This document shows positions 49,846-61,638 of a stretch of 64,000 nucleotides of DNA, piece after piece; position 1 is the stretch's first letter; every line of letters starts with the position of its first letter. The DNA comes from Vicia villosa. Lineage: Eukaryota > Streptophyta > Magnoliopsida > Fabales > Fabaceae. The notes beneath the pieces were generated by a model. That model did no database searches. It worked only from the letters and a program-made list of their open reading frames with translations, and was not told where the DNA came from. Both the position numbers and the translations under genes were made by a program. The stretch lies in NCBI RefSeq assembly GCF_029867415.1, contig NC_081181.1:121101183-121165182 (forward strand), given 5' to 3'.

Positions 49846-49889
<44 letters not shown>
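49846..49889. repeat. TAA trinucleotide microsatellite
   Basis: About 44 bp of (TAA)n. The same site has a few units in M2-M6 (interrupted by TAG) and intermediate lengths elsewhere, for example near 44970. Confidence 0.95.
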
Positions 49890-50390
49890 CAATAAATATT
49901 ATTTAATTTTATAATAATGGTGATTGATTTTGTAATCAATTTAAAAGGTGTAATTTTTTGTATTAAATACATAAAATATATTCCTATTTATTTGAACATT
50001 GGAACAACTATATTTATAACAATAATTATTTCATTCCTATAATTATAACAATATTCAATAAAATAAAAATCTAATACGGCATTATCAATTTTCAGGTACT
50101 TTAGTTTTTATATATTATAATTGATAATAGATTGTATGACAGTACCCGTCAAGATACTTTTTAAATAAATTCATAAAATCACTTTTAATTATGATTCTTT
50201 TTAATTATTATTTTTATATCAATAAGTTCATATTTGTCATATCATCTTACATTTTTATTGTAGTTTAAAAGTATTCGTAATTATAGTTAATATATTAGAT
50301 ATATTTTAAAGAGTATCACAAATAAATAAAATATATGGATATAATTATTGTATATTATTTTTTTACATTTTATTTAATAAGATGGAATTT

Positions 50391-52766
50391 ACTATTGATG
50401 CGCGGTAAAGTTTATATGTACTAATTAAATTGGATAATAATTAATGAGAAAGAAATATTTTACTTTAAGTATGTCTTTCCATTTAAAAAATAATAAGTTA
50501 TGATTTGATATATTTTAATGTTTAAACAAATACATACAAAAATAAAATCGTGTGTAGGTTACCATTGAAAGCTAATTTATTTTTTTAATAAATAAATTAG
50601 CTCAATAATTAATAATAATAACTAATAATAATTACTAAAATTAAGAAAGAAAGAGATTAAATTTTGAACATTATTATTTTGAAGAGCTGACGGTTGGTTT
50701 GAGAAGTTTAATGGTTAATATTATGTAATTAATAATTATGGTATAAATATATTTGGTATAATGTTAAGTTAAAGTGAAAAAAAACGTAAAGATGATAATA
50801 TTCAAGTAATTAAATATATTATGTACAATGATGGATTATTGGAAAACAATTATTGTAACTTCCAATACCAACTAATTAAAAGAAAGAGATACATGTTTAA
50901 AGACCATATATTTGAAAAATGATCCATTCAACACCTCTCACATAAAAGGCTTCCTTATAGAAGGAAGCCTTACAGTTTGCCGCAACAAAAGCTCTTCCTA
51001 CCTGATCATCAAGAATGGTGGAGCCTGAGTCGGCAGTACATGCATAAAAAAACAACAATGGTAAAAACAACTCTGTTCTTGTAGTTGTCACCGTTTATTT
51101 GAGATTGAGAAATCGCAATAATACCTCCAAGGATATCTAAAAAACAAAACATGTTCAGGGAATAAATAATATTACATAAAATTCAGAAATCCATCACAAA
51201 GAATACAATTAACTTACCAAACAAAACATTAGACTGAAACCTTCCTTCAACTATGGCATCCAATCCAAGAAGGCTAAGGTAATAAGCAGGAATGTCAGGA
51301 AAGTCTGATTTCTTAACAGAAGTTGAACCACATAAAACCAAATTGTAAGAATGATTCGTCGACTTAAAAGAGAAGTCGTTGTTCGAAACTTTGAAATTCT
51401 GCATGATATAAGAACTTCCAGCTGATAGTTCGGACTTGAATTTGAAAACCAAATAAGTAGGTACAATCGCTTGAATCATATCATGCTTAAAAAAATAGAA
51501 ATAATATTTGTTAGTAATAAGGCAGAACACAAAAACAATATAATTTGGGAACAAAATACCACCTTCGAATCAACAAAAACATTCTTTGTTGGAAGAACTT
51601 GTTACAGACCATATATGCTAACAACTAACTGCAATCTTCCACAAATCCTTCGATGTCCTCCACAGAATCGGTAGGGCGAGCCATGGGATGCTTAAATAGC
51701 TGCAAGAAGAAAACAGATTTCACTTGGCAAATACAAAATCGTAGAAATTAATAGAAAACAAAAATGGAGAAGCAACTTCAAACGTGTAAAAGAGAAAGTG
51801 AATACTGGTGTGCCATTGTTGGTTGTGATATATACCGTTAGAATTAAAAGTTTGAAACGCATAGAAAATTGAAAGGGCACAAGTAATTTATTTTTTTGGG
51901 TAGTGGAGGAATTGATTTTTTCTAACGCATAGAAAACGTATCCATTCAATGATGAAATAAATTTCAGGGTTTAACCATTTAACGTGTAGATTTGAATTTG
52001 AAGCCAAAAAATAACGACTTAGGAAAAATAAATAATCAACAAAAAATTAAAGTCTGAGTTTCAGTTCATTTATCAGAAGGCTTTTACTGGAATTTCCAAG
52101 TACTATTACTTTTATATATTAATAATAGATTAATTGCATTGAGCAACGAAAAATTGATTTTAGGTTGAAAAGTTAAAAACATGAGTTTTAATAGCTATGA
52201 TAATTAAATAGTCATTTACCCGTGTATGTCTGTGCCATTAGCCTTTAACTTCATGAATTATTGTCATATTTTAAACATAATTTTAAAAAATATATATAAA
52301 TCCACTTATATAACTTTAGGATGATAAAAAACACGTAAATGAAATTTATTTCATTTTTAACTCCTAAGAATTGTTTTGATGATATACATTAATAATAATA
52401 ATAATAATCAATAAATATTATTTAATTTTATAATAATGGTGATTGATTTTGTAATCAATTTAAAAGGTGTAATTTTTTGCATTAAATACATAAAATATAT
52501 TCCTATTTATTTGAATATTGGAACAACTATATTTATAACAATAAGTTCATAAAATCACTTTTAATTATGATTCTTTTTAATTATTATTTTTATATCAATA
52601 AGTTCATATTTGTCATATCATCTTACATTTTTATCGTAGTTTAAAAGTATTCGTAATTATAGTTAATATATTAGATATATTTTAAAGAGTATCACAAATA
52701 AATAAAATATATGGATATAATTATTGTATATTATTTTTTTACATTTTATTTAATAAGATGGAATTT
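50391..52766 (-). repeat. Array monomer M11 (shortened)
   Basis: 2376 bp. A deletion near 52543 removed the hairpin and the neighbouring TC-terminus (ACAATAAGTTCATAAAATC). It also lacks one of the two 45-bp repeats (near 50930). Confidence 0.9.
51002..51684 (-). pseudogene. RPA1-like pseudogene fragment, M11
   Basis: Three blocks, MARP start at 51684. The intron between blocks 1 and 2 lost about 9 bp (ACACAAAAAC). Block 3 carries single-base changes (for example CACCGTTTATT near 51090). The block-1 frame change is present. Confidence 0.6.
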
Positions 52767-53431
52767 ACTATTGATGCGCGGTAAGGTTTATATGTACTAA
52801 TTAAACTAAATAATAATTAATGAGAAAGAAATAATTTACTTTAAGTATGTCTTTCCATTTAAAAAATAATAAGTTATGATTTGATATATTTTAATGTTTA
52901 AACAAATACATACAATAATAAAATCGTGTGTAGGTTACCATTGAAAGCTAATTTATTTTTTAATAAATAAATTAGCTCAATAATTAATAATATTAACTAA
53001 TAATAATTACTAAAATTAAGAAAGAAAGAGATTAAATTTTGAACTTTATTATTTTGAAGAGCTGAAGGTTGGTTTGAGAAGTTTAATGGTTAATATTATG
53101 TAATTAATAATTATGGTATAAATATATTTGGTATAATGTTAAGTTAAAGTGAAAAAAACGTAATGATGATAATATTCAAGTAATTAAATATATTATGTAC
53201 AATGATGGATTATTGGGAAACAATTATTGTAACTTCCAATACCAACTAATTAAAAGAAAAAGATACGTGTTTAAAGACCATATATTTTAAAAATGATCCA
53301 TTCAAGCATATGTGTGCACCTCTCACATAAAAGAAGGATGATCCATTCAAGCATATGTGTGCACCTCTCACGTAAAAGGCTTCCTTATAGAAGGAAGTCT
53401 TACAGTTTGCCGCAACAAAAGCTCTTCCTAC

Positions 53432-54086
53432 CTGATCATCAAGAATGGTGGAGCCTGAGTCGGCAGTACATGCATACAAAAACAACAATGGTAAAAACAA
53501 CTCTATTCTTGTTGTTGTCACCATTTATTTGAGATTAAGAAATCTCAATAATACCTCCAAGGATATCTAAAAAAACAAAACATGTTCAGGGAATAAATAA
53601 TATTACATAAAATTCAGAAATCTATCACAAAGAATACAATTAACTTACCAACCAAAATATTAGACTGAAACCTTCCTTCAACTATGGCATCCAATCCAAG
53701 AAGGCTAAGGTAATAAGCAGGAATGTCAGAATTTGTAAGAATGATTCGTCGACTTAAAAGAGATGTCATTTTTTGAAACTTTGAAATTCTGCATGATATA
53801 AGAACTTCCACCTGATAGTTCGGACTTGAATTTGGAAACCAAATAAGTAGGTACAATCGCTTGAATCATATCATGCTTAAGAAAACAGAAATAATATTTG
53901 TTAGTAATAAGGCAGAACACAGTGTGTAAGACAAAAACAATAGAATTTGGGAACAAAATACCACCTTCGAATCAACTAAAACATTCTTTGTTGGAAGAAC
54001 TTGTTACAGACCATATATGCTTACAACTAACTACAATCTTCCACAAATCCTTCGATGTCCTTCACAGAATCGGTAGGGCGAGCCAT
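53432..54086 (-). pseudogene. RPA1-like pseudogene fragment, M12
   Basis: MARP start at 54086, block 3 end at 53432. Block 2 has lost about 54 bp (join GTCAGAATTTGTAAG near 53728), deleting the CGSTSVKKSDLP segment. Confidence 0.6.
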
Positions 54087-55221
54087 GGGAATGCTTAAAT
54101 AGCTGCAAGAAGAAAACAGATTTCACTTGGCAAATACCAAATCGTAGAAATTAATAGAAAACAAAAATGGAGAAGAAACTTCAAACCTGTAAAAGAGAAA
54201 GTGAATACTGGTGTGCCATAGTTGGTTGTGATATATACCGTGAGAATTAAAAGTTTGAAAGGCATAGAAAATTGAAAGGGCACAAGTAATTTATTTTTTT
54301 GGGTAGTGGAGGAATTGATTTTTTCTAACGCATAGAAAACGTATCCATTCAATGATGAAATAAATTTCAGGGTTTAACCATTTAACGTGTAGATTTGAAT
54401 TTGAAGCCAAAAAATAATGAATTAGGAAAAATAAATAATCAACAAAAAATTAGAGTCTGAGTTTCAGTTCATTTATCAGAAGGCTTTTACTGGAATTTCC
54501 AAGTACTATTACTTTTATATATTAATAATAGATTAATTGCATTGAGCAACGAAAAATTGATTTTATGTTGAAAAGTTAAAAACATGAGTTTTAATAGCTA
54601 TGATAATTAAATAGTCATTTACCCGTGTATGTCTGTGCCATTAGCCTTTAACTTCATGAATTATTGACATATTTTAAACATAATTTTAAAAAATATATAT
54701 AAATCCACTTATATAACTTTAGGATGATAAAAAACACGTAAATGAAATTTATTTCATTTTTAACTCCTAAGAATTGTTTTGATGATATACATTAATAATA
54801 ATAATAATAATCAATAAATATTATTTAATTTTATAATAATGGTGATTGATTTTGTAATCAATTTAAAAGGTGTAATTTTTTGTATTAAATACATAAAATA
54901 AATTCCTATTTATTTGAACATTGGAACAACTATATTTATAACAATAATTATTTCATTCCTATAATTATAACAATATTCAATAAAATAAAAAATCTAATAC
55001 GGCATTATCAATTTTCAGGTACTTTAGTTTTTATATATTATAATAGATAATAGATTGTATGACAGTACCCGTCAGGATACTTTTTAAATAAATTCATAAA
55101 ATCACTTTTTAATTATGATTCTTTTTAACTATTATTTTTATATCAATAAGTTCATATTTGTCATATCATCTTACATTTTTATCGTAGTTTAAAAGTATTC
55201 GTAATTATAGTTAATATATTG

Positions 55222-55226
55222 GATAT
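55222..55226. repeat. GATAT target-site duplication of the solo LTR, left
   Basis: GATAT directly before TGTCATACCCC; partner at 57629-57633. Confidence 0.85.
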
Positions 55227-57628
55227 TGTCATACCCCAAAATTTGCCCAGTCAATTCATGTCTTTTAATTCATCAAGGATCAAAATTAAGAATCATGGGG
55301 CTTGACATTCCTATTGTCAAACCCGCGTTCTTATAGAATATCTTGAGTTTAAATGAGGTTTAAGGCTAGAAGGCGCTTGAACCCAGTCATCTGACCCATC
55401 TGTTCCATTTTCGAGATTTTTAGTCCGTTGCACAATTGATCATATAACTTATGATTTTTGTTGGATTATTAATTTCAATATTTGGTTTAATCATTTTTAA
55501 CTGTTATTATTTATGAATATTACTATTGTTAGGATTAAAATTAATAGAACTATTAGTATTAATTTAACTATTAGTATTATTAGGATTTTATTCTTTTTAT
55601 AATTATTATTAAGCTAATTGGGTAAAAGGCCCATTAGGTGTAGACAAAACCTAATTTTTGCCTAAATATAAATAGTACCAATTCTAACAACAAAAAGAGA
55701 GAAAAGGGGAAGAACCCTTATTGTGTTTGACTAATTTTTGGGACACACAGGGACCAACCCTATTTTTTCAAACTCGTCCTTCATGTACCAAGTAAAATTC
55801 TGGCATCTGTTTGAAACCACCCTCACAACTCATCGGTTCTACCATTACCATCATCATCTTCATCACAACCTGATAAATCTATGATATTGGCTCTTGTTGA
55901 AAGAATCAAACGAGGCATCACCAGCGACACCTCCGGCAACGGTCGCGACATCAGATCGAATCACACACATGTGCTATGTTGTCGATTCGAGAACAACCAT
56001 CCACCTCCGACGTGTTTCAGTATTCAGAGCCGATTAAAACATTCCAATGGATTCTTCGGAGTTTTCTGGACATAATTGCTTCATCACCACCAGTCAAAGC
56101 GCACAGAATCAACGTTGGAGTCCTCACGGTTGATGGCTACAGAGCCAAAACCATTGATGTAGCGCTGTGTTTATCGCGGAGAAGAAGAAACAGCGCAGCG
56201 CTTTTAAGTGTTAAACATGGCTTGTTTTCATACTTGTATCTTTTGGTACGTCTTTATTTCAAATAATGAAAGTGGCTCGGTGGCGAATGGAAGGAGTTGG
56301 TAGCCGTACACACGCTGGTTCGATACCCAGCTCCAGCAGATAATTTTTAGGAGTTAGCAAACTTATTAATTCCATGCGTACACCTCCAGAAGGCCTACGG
56401 TGCATCTCAGATCTGAACCCCAGGATCTCACGAGACATAGATCCAGCGCTCCACAGCTGAAGCTCTACTATGGACATTCAAGGGGGAGCCATACAGGATT
56501 GCTGCCAGGTTCCCATTGCATTTATTTATTTATTTTATTGTTTATTTAGACTAATGATAATTATATATATTATTTATTTCGAATAATTTGTTTTAAATAT
56601 GATTAGGATAATATAACTAGGGTTAGGCTAATTTTTAGGGTTATAATATTTTCCGATTATTTTGATCACTCGATTATTCGAGTTAATTAATTTAATTAAA
56701 TTTTAACCATAAAAACCACTAAAAACCCTATGTAAATATATTAAAGAATTAGGGTTCGCTCAATCCCATTGGCCCTTGGCCAAATACTAGGATTCAATTT
56801 ATTATTCTTTTCGACTAAATCTATTGGTCGCGATGGTTAATAATCGATTAATTTAATTAATCAAATCCTATAAATTAAAATAAACAATATGTTGCTAAAT
56901 GGTTTTAACCATCTTATTGGTTATGATGATTAGCATACCTTATCAATTTGTTACTATTTGTAATCGTATTAATCGATTATGAGGGGTAACGATACAAAAT
57001 AAAATTAATAAATCAATAATAAAACATATTAATTCATTATTAGTGATAATCGAATCAATCGATTTGAATTGGTAATGGTGCAAAATCCTAATCTTTTAAC
57101 TATGGTGATCAAACCTATTGATCATTGCGGTTAATAGTGCCATATTAAAATCAGGGTTGTACGCCCAAACATCTAAAATACACTAAACCATGATACTACA
57201 GGATTTTTATCCTAGGCAACTCAAAATGCCCTTTCAAATCAAATTCAAACTGCGATAGGAAATTCAAAAAGCCTCAAAACAATTTCAAAACAAGTTCAAT
57301 CTCTATAATCAATTCTAGGGCGTACAACCCGTGCCCGAACTACGTTGACTCTGATTCTCCATAAGGAGATACGTAGGCACTTGGCAACAAGGCGAGTCCC
57401 CCTCCCTAAAATCTCAATCTATCCCCTATTCAATTCCTTAGCTATAAACCTTGCCATAAACCTTTATCTTTAAATGTTAGCCTTTAGGAAAGGGTTGAGG
57501 GTGCCTAACACCTTCCCTCGACCTGAATATAGTATCTTACCCTGATCTCTATACTGCGTAGGGTTTCCTATTCGCCCTTCAGAATAGGTGGCGACTCTCT
57601 AAGCTTAATTTTTAGGCAGGTTGCTACA
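55227..57628 (+). mobile_element. Solo LTR of a Tat/Ogre-like Ty3/gypsy retrotransposon
   Basis: 2402 bp from TGTCATACCCCAAAATTTG to GGCAGGTTGCTACA, bounded by GATAT and with no internal domain. LTR-LTR recombination removing the rest is the usual cause. A TATA-like AATATAAATAG at about 55663 lies in the expected U3 position. The TGTCATACCCC start and AGGTGGCGACTCT near the 3' end are typical of Tat/Ogre-type legume LTRs as I remember them; no search was possible. A tRNA-like segment lies inside at 56272-56327. Short open frames (64-96 aa) inside look like chance frames. Confidence 0.8.
56272..56520 (+). mobile_element. Possible tRNA-derived SINE or captured tRNA-like segment in the solo LTR
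   Basis: TGGCTCGGTGG (56272-56282) fits the pol III A box, and GGTTCGATACC (56317-56327) fits the B box at tRNA-like spacing. The B box lies in a good T-arm, GCTGG-TTCGATAC-CCAGC. About 190 bp of less AT-rich sequence follow up to a T-rich stretch (ATTTATTTATTTATTTTATTG, about 56519-56539). I could not define flanking duplications, so the ends are guesses and it may be an old part of this LTR family. Confidence 0.4.
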
Positions 57629-57633
57629 GATAT
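57629..57633. repeat. GATAT target-site duplication of the solo LTR, right
   Basis: GATAT follows the terminal CA and the M12 sequence continues with ATTTTAAAGAG. Confidence 0.85.
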
Positions 57634-57721
57634 ATTTTAAAGAGTATCACAAATAAATAAAATATATGGATATAATTATTGTATATTATTTTTTTACATT
57701 TTATTTAATAAGATGGAATTT

Positions 57722-59690
57722 ACTATTGATGCGCGGTAAAGCTTATATTTACTAATTAAATTGGATAATAAATAATGAGCAAAAAATAATTTACTTTAAG
57801 TATGTCTTTCCATTTAAAAAATAATAAGTTATGATTTGATATATTTTAATGTTTAAACAAATACATACAAAAATAAAATCGTGTGTAGGTTACCATTGAA
57901 AGCTAATTTATTTTTTTAATAAATAAATTAGCTCAATAATTAATAATAATAACTAATAATAAATACTAAAATTAAGAAAGAAAGAGATTAAATTTTGAAC
58001 ATTATTATTTTTAAGAGCTGACGGTTGGTTTGAGAAGTTTAATGGTTAACATTATGTAATTAATAATTATGGTATAAATATATTTGGTATAATGTTAAGT
58101 TAAAGTGAAAAAAAACGTAATGATGATAATATACAAGTAATTAAATATATTATGTACAATGATGGATTATTGGGAAACAATTATTGTAACTTCCAATACC
58201 AACTAATTAAAAGAAAGAGATACGTGTTTAAAGACCATATATTTGAAAAATGATCCATTCAAGCTATATGTGTGCACCTCTCAAATAAAAGAAGGATGAT
58301 CCATTCAAGCATATGTGTGCCCCTCTCACATAAAAGGCTTCCTTATAGAAGGAAGCCTTACAGTTTGCCGCAACAAAAGCTCTTCCAACCTCATCATCAA
58401 GAATGGTGGAGCCTGAGTCGGCAGTACATGCATACAAAAACAACAATGGTAAAAACAACTCTGTTCTTGTTGTCACCATTTATTTGAGATTGAGAAATCT
58501 CAATAATACCTCCAAGGATATCTAAAAAACAAAACATGTTCAGGGAATAAATAATATTACATAAAATTCAGAAATCTATCACAAAGAATACAATTAACTT
58601 ACCAACCAAAACATTAGACTGAAACCTTCCTTCAACTATGGCATCCAATCCAAGAAGGTTAAGGTAATAAGCAGGAATGTCAGGAAGGTCTGATTTCTTA
58701 ACAGAAGTTGATCCATATAAAACCAATTTGTAAGAATGATTCGTCAACTTAAAAGAGAAGTCGTTTTTCGAAACTTTGAAATTCTGCATGATATAAGAAC
58801 TTCCAGCTGATAGTTCGGACTTGAATTTGAAAACCAAATAAGTAGGTACAATCGCTTGAATCATATCATGCTTAAAAATACAGAAATAATATTTGTTAGT
58901 AATAAGGCAGAACACAGTGTGTAAGACAAAAACAATAGAATTTGGGAACAAAATACCACCTTCGAATCAACTAAAACTTTCTTTGTTGGAAGAACTGTTT
59001 TTCGAAACTTTGAAATTTTGCATGATATAAGAACTTCCAGCTGATAGTTCGGACTTGAATTTGAAAACCAAATAAGTAGGTACAATCGCTTGAATCATAT
59101 CATGCTTAAAAAAACAGAAATAATATTTGTTAGTAATAAGGCAGAACACAGTGTGTAAGACAAAAACAATAGAATTTGGGAACAAAATACCACCTTCGAA
59201 TCAACTAAAACGTTCTTTGTTGGAAGAACTTGTTACAGACCATATATGCTTACAACTAACTGCAATCTTCCACAAATCCTTCGATGTCCTTCACAGAATC
59301 GGTAGGGCGAGCCATGGGAATGCTTAAATAGCTGCAAGAAGAAAACAGATTTCACTTGGCAAATACCAAATCGTAGAAATTAATAGAAAACAAAAATGGA
59401 GAAGCAACTTCAAACCTGTAAAAGAGAAAGTGAATACTGGTGTGCCATTGTTGGTTGTGATATATACCGTGAGAATTAAAAGTTTGAAACGCATAGAAAA
59501 TTGAAAGGGCACAAGTAATTTATTTTTTTGGGTAGTGGAGGAATTGATTTTTTCTAACGCATAGAAAACGTATCCATTCAATGATGAAATAAATTTCAGG
59601 GTTTAACCATTTAACTTGTAGATTTGAATTTGAAGCCAAAAAATAACGAATTAGGAAAAATAAATAATCAACAAAAAATTAGAGTCTGAG
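57722..59690 (-). repeat. Array monomer M13, last and truncated unit
   Basis: It ends at AGAGTCTGAG (59690), where other units continue TTTCAGTTCATTT. It carries the 234-bp duplication (58763/58997) found elsewhere only in M7. Right edge of the array. Confidence 0.9.
58390..59315 (-). pseudogene. RPA1-like pseudogene with duplicated middle exon, M13
   Basis: MARP start at 59315. Block 2 is partly duplicated exactly as in M7. Block 3's splice donor is damaged (CCAACCTC where others have CCTACCTG). Confidence 0.6.
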
Positions 59691-61077
59691 GAATCTCCTT
59701 TGAAGACTGCTAGCAATGCTCTTGTTGTGGAAAGCCATAATTCAAGTCCAGACAATATTCCACCCAAGGTATTTTGGGTTTGTCCCACATATTATCTTGT
59801 AATTTTAACTAAATAATTGTACTGACATTTTACCTTGTTATTGCAGGATGATGCTGGCACTGCTACTTCCGGTTTTAAAGACCCTGGCCTCACCATTGAT
59901 GTTGACAAACTTTATGGTAATTTTCAAACTTTAACTTTCGTCAACTTGAACCTTTCAAAGGCTTATCTTCACACCTAACTTTGCTCTGTTTAACATAGGT
60001 ACCTCTCAAAATCAAACTCATGTTCTTTCGCCAGTCTTTGAAGACGTTAGGCCAATTGCTACCATATTGCCTAATGAACCAGTCGAAGAAAGTCACTCTA
60101 CTGACGAATCCCCACCTACTCATCAAGGCAAAAATTTGGAAGAGGATCATCCATTCTCAGGCAGCGACAATGTGAACCAGCAATCACATGACAACGAAGA
60201 TTCTGCGTCGGAGAAAGATGCTATGGAAGAGATTTCTCAACCTGAAAAACCAGTTTCTCAAGGAACTTCGACTCTTGATGCAAAAACCATTCCTGACACG
60301 ACTTCGAAACCTACCCCTGCAAAGCTTACTCCTTCAGAGCTTGAACACCTTAAGCAAACTGATACTCTTAGTTTCTTAAAGGCCATCATGGATGCGAATA
60401 CTTCTTCGCCTTCGGAGCTTAATGTCTCTCCAGTTGCAACTGTAGACTCTAGCGACAAGGAAGATATTCCCAGTCTTCTTCGACAAATAAAAGAAAGATT
60501 CTTTGGGGTCAATCTTGTAGATGTCCTCAACCGGGAACCTATTAAGAGTCACAACTTAAATCAACTTCTAAAGAAGGTAGATTTGCTTCAAGTTTCCACA
60601 GAAGTTTCAGAGGTAATTGTTCTGTTGGGCTCTCTACTCGAGCAACTCCAGGCTAACATCCTTCGAAAGCAAAATGTCGAAAAGGAATTATCTGAGACAG
60701 TGGCTTCTCATGACTCTTCATGGAATTCTGCTATGGACGCAACGAAACAAGGTGAGGCCCTCAGGCTCAAACATTCAGAAAATCAGAAGGCCATTGATGA
60801 TTATGAGAAGAAAATCAGCTCTTGGAAACAAGAAATTAAAGTACTCGAGGGCAAGATAAAGGAGGCTGAAAGTTGTCAAGCAGTCCTACAAAAGTCTAAT
60901 CAACAAGACTTGCTCGAAGTGGTGCAGTCAGGAATGAAACATTTCGAGACTGCACAAAAGTTAGTGCCAGAAATCGAAAGGTTGAAGAAACACCGGGCAC
61001 TAATTGAACTTCGCATGTCTTCATGGGAGACTCAATATTTGAAGATCAAAAAGGATCTTCCTGAGGATTTCAACTAG
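59691..61077 (+). CDS. 3' part of a spliced antisense gene of the Tat-type element; coiled-coil protein
   Basis: Three exons in one frame: 59691-59768 (cut at the array border), 59847-59916 and 59999-61077, with introns GTATTT...TTGCAG and GTAATT...CATAG. Together they give about 408 residues and a stop. The apparent start at 60067 is a TTG inside exon 3, not a real start; the true start lies beyond the truncation. The N-terminal half is acidic and Ser/Thr/Pro-rich (SHSTDESPPTHQGKN, EDSASEKDAMEEISQPEKP). The C-terminal half (from about SLLEQLQANILRKQNVEKEL) is predicted coiled coil, rich in K/E/L. I see no enzymatic motif. It resembles C-terminal regions of plant retroelement 'extra ORF' and plant-mobile-domain proteins in general composition only; function unknown. 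Confidence 0.6.
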
Positions 61078-61521
61078 ATGTTTTCGATCTTGTTACTTGT
61101 TGCACCTTTATTTTGTAATTGAGACCACTGTAGACATATAATATTTGTACGCTTGACTCCCATTTATCTCTATCATATTTGCCAGTGTTGATTTAGCAAA
61201 TCTTTCAATTTCTTGTCAAAATATATCTTTAGATTTCCTACAGTGCTTTTATTAAATGCAACATGTAGAACCTGAACATCCTTCGCAGCACTCTTGCCTC
61301 TAGACTTGACGTTTCCACTTCTTCTAGCCATAATCATTATTAAAAAGTGACGTCACTTTCTCCAAAACGTCGGTTTTAAGACGTGCGTGCATCAGTTTAA
61401 TGATTACTTCTCAACTTCCAAGGGCGGGAGACGGCGGAAGCCATAACCTCTTTCTTTGGAAAACCAACCGCAGTCCAATCACTCATTAAAAATTGAAACC
61501 CACCCTTCAGTATTCCCCTTC
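61078..61521. other. Intergenic region between the two antisense genes
   Basis: 3' flank of the coiled-coil gene (T-rich, no clear AATAAA) and upstream region of the next gene. An in-frame ATG at 61456 lies before the TATA box and is unlikely to be used. Nothing else recognised. Confidence 0.6.
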
Positions 61522-61529
61522 TATATAAA
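61522..61529 (+). promoter_or_regulatory. TATA box of the second antisense gene
   Basis: TATATAAA, followed about 25-35 bp later by a pyrimidine-rich start region (TTTCTTCATTCATGC) and by an A/C-rich leader to the ATG at 61639. Confidence 0.6.
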
Positions 61530-61638
61530 GGGTCCAATATCACCTTTATTTCTTCATTCATGCGTTTTCTCTCCAAACCAAAACACAGAACAAAAAGAAA
61601 ACCCACAACTTTTTCTCTCAATACCACTTTTCCTTGAA

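Larger units (their letters stand above)
45502..50390 (-). repeat. Array monomer M10, interrupted by a LINE
   Basis: About 2433 bp once the LINE and one target duplication are removed. It shares the 81-bp duplication (45850/45932), the exon-1 deletion and YIRQNF with M9, so M9 and M10 are sisters. It has lost the second 45-bp repeat and the 9-bp-arm hairpin (join near 46201). The TAA microsatellite at 49846-49889 is greatly expanded relative to other monomers. Confidence 0.9.
52767..57721 (-). repeat. Array monomer M12, interrupted by a solo LTR
   Basis: About 2548 bp after removing the 2402-bp LTR and its 5-bp duplication. It retains the hairpin (near 55064-55081) and both TC-termini. Confidence 0.9.

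Noticed and set aside
2382..59690. Centromeric satellite
   Set aside because: The unit length and insertions would allow it, but nothing in the sequence shows centromere location. It would need CENH3 ChIP data.
61456..61638. Upstream ATG extending the antisense gene by 61 residues
   Set aside because: It lies upstream of the TATA box, and the added sequence looks like untranslated leader. ATG 61639 fits better.
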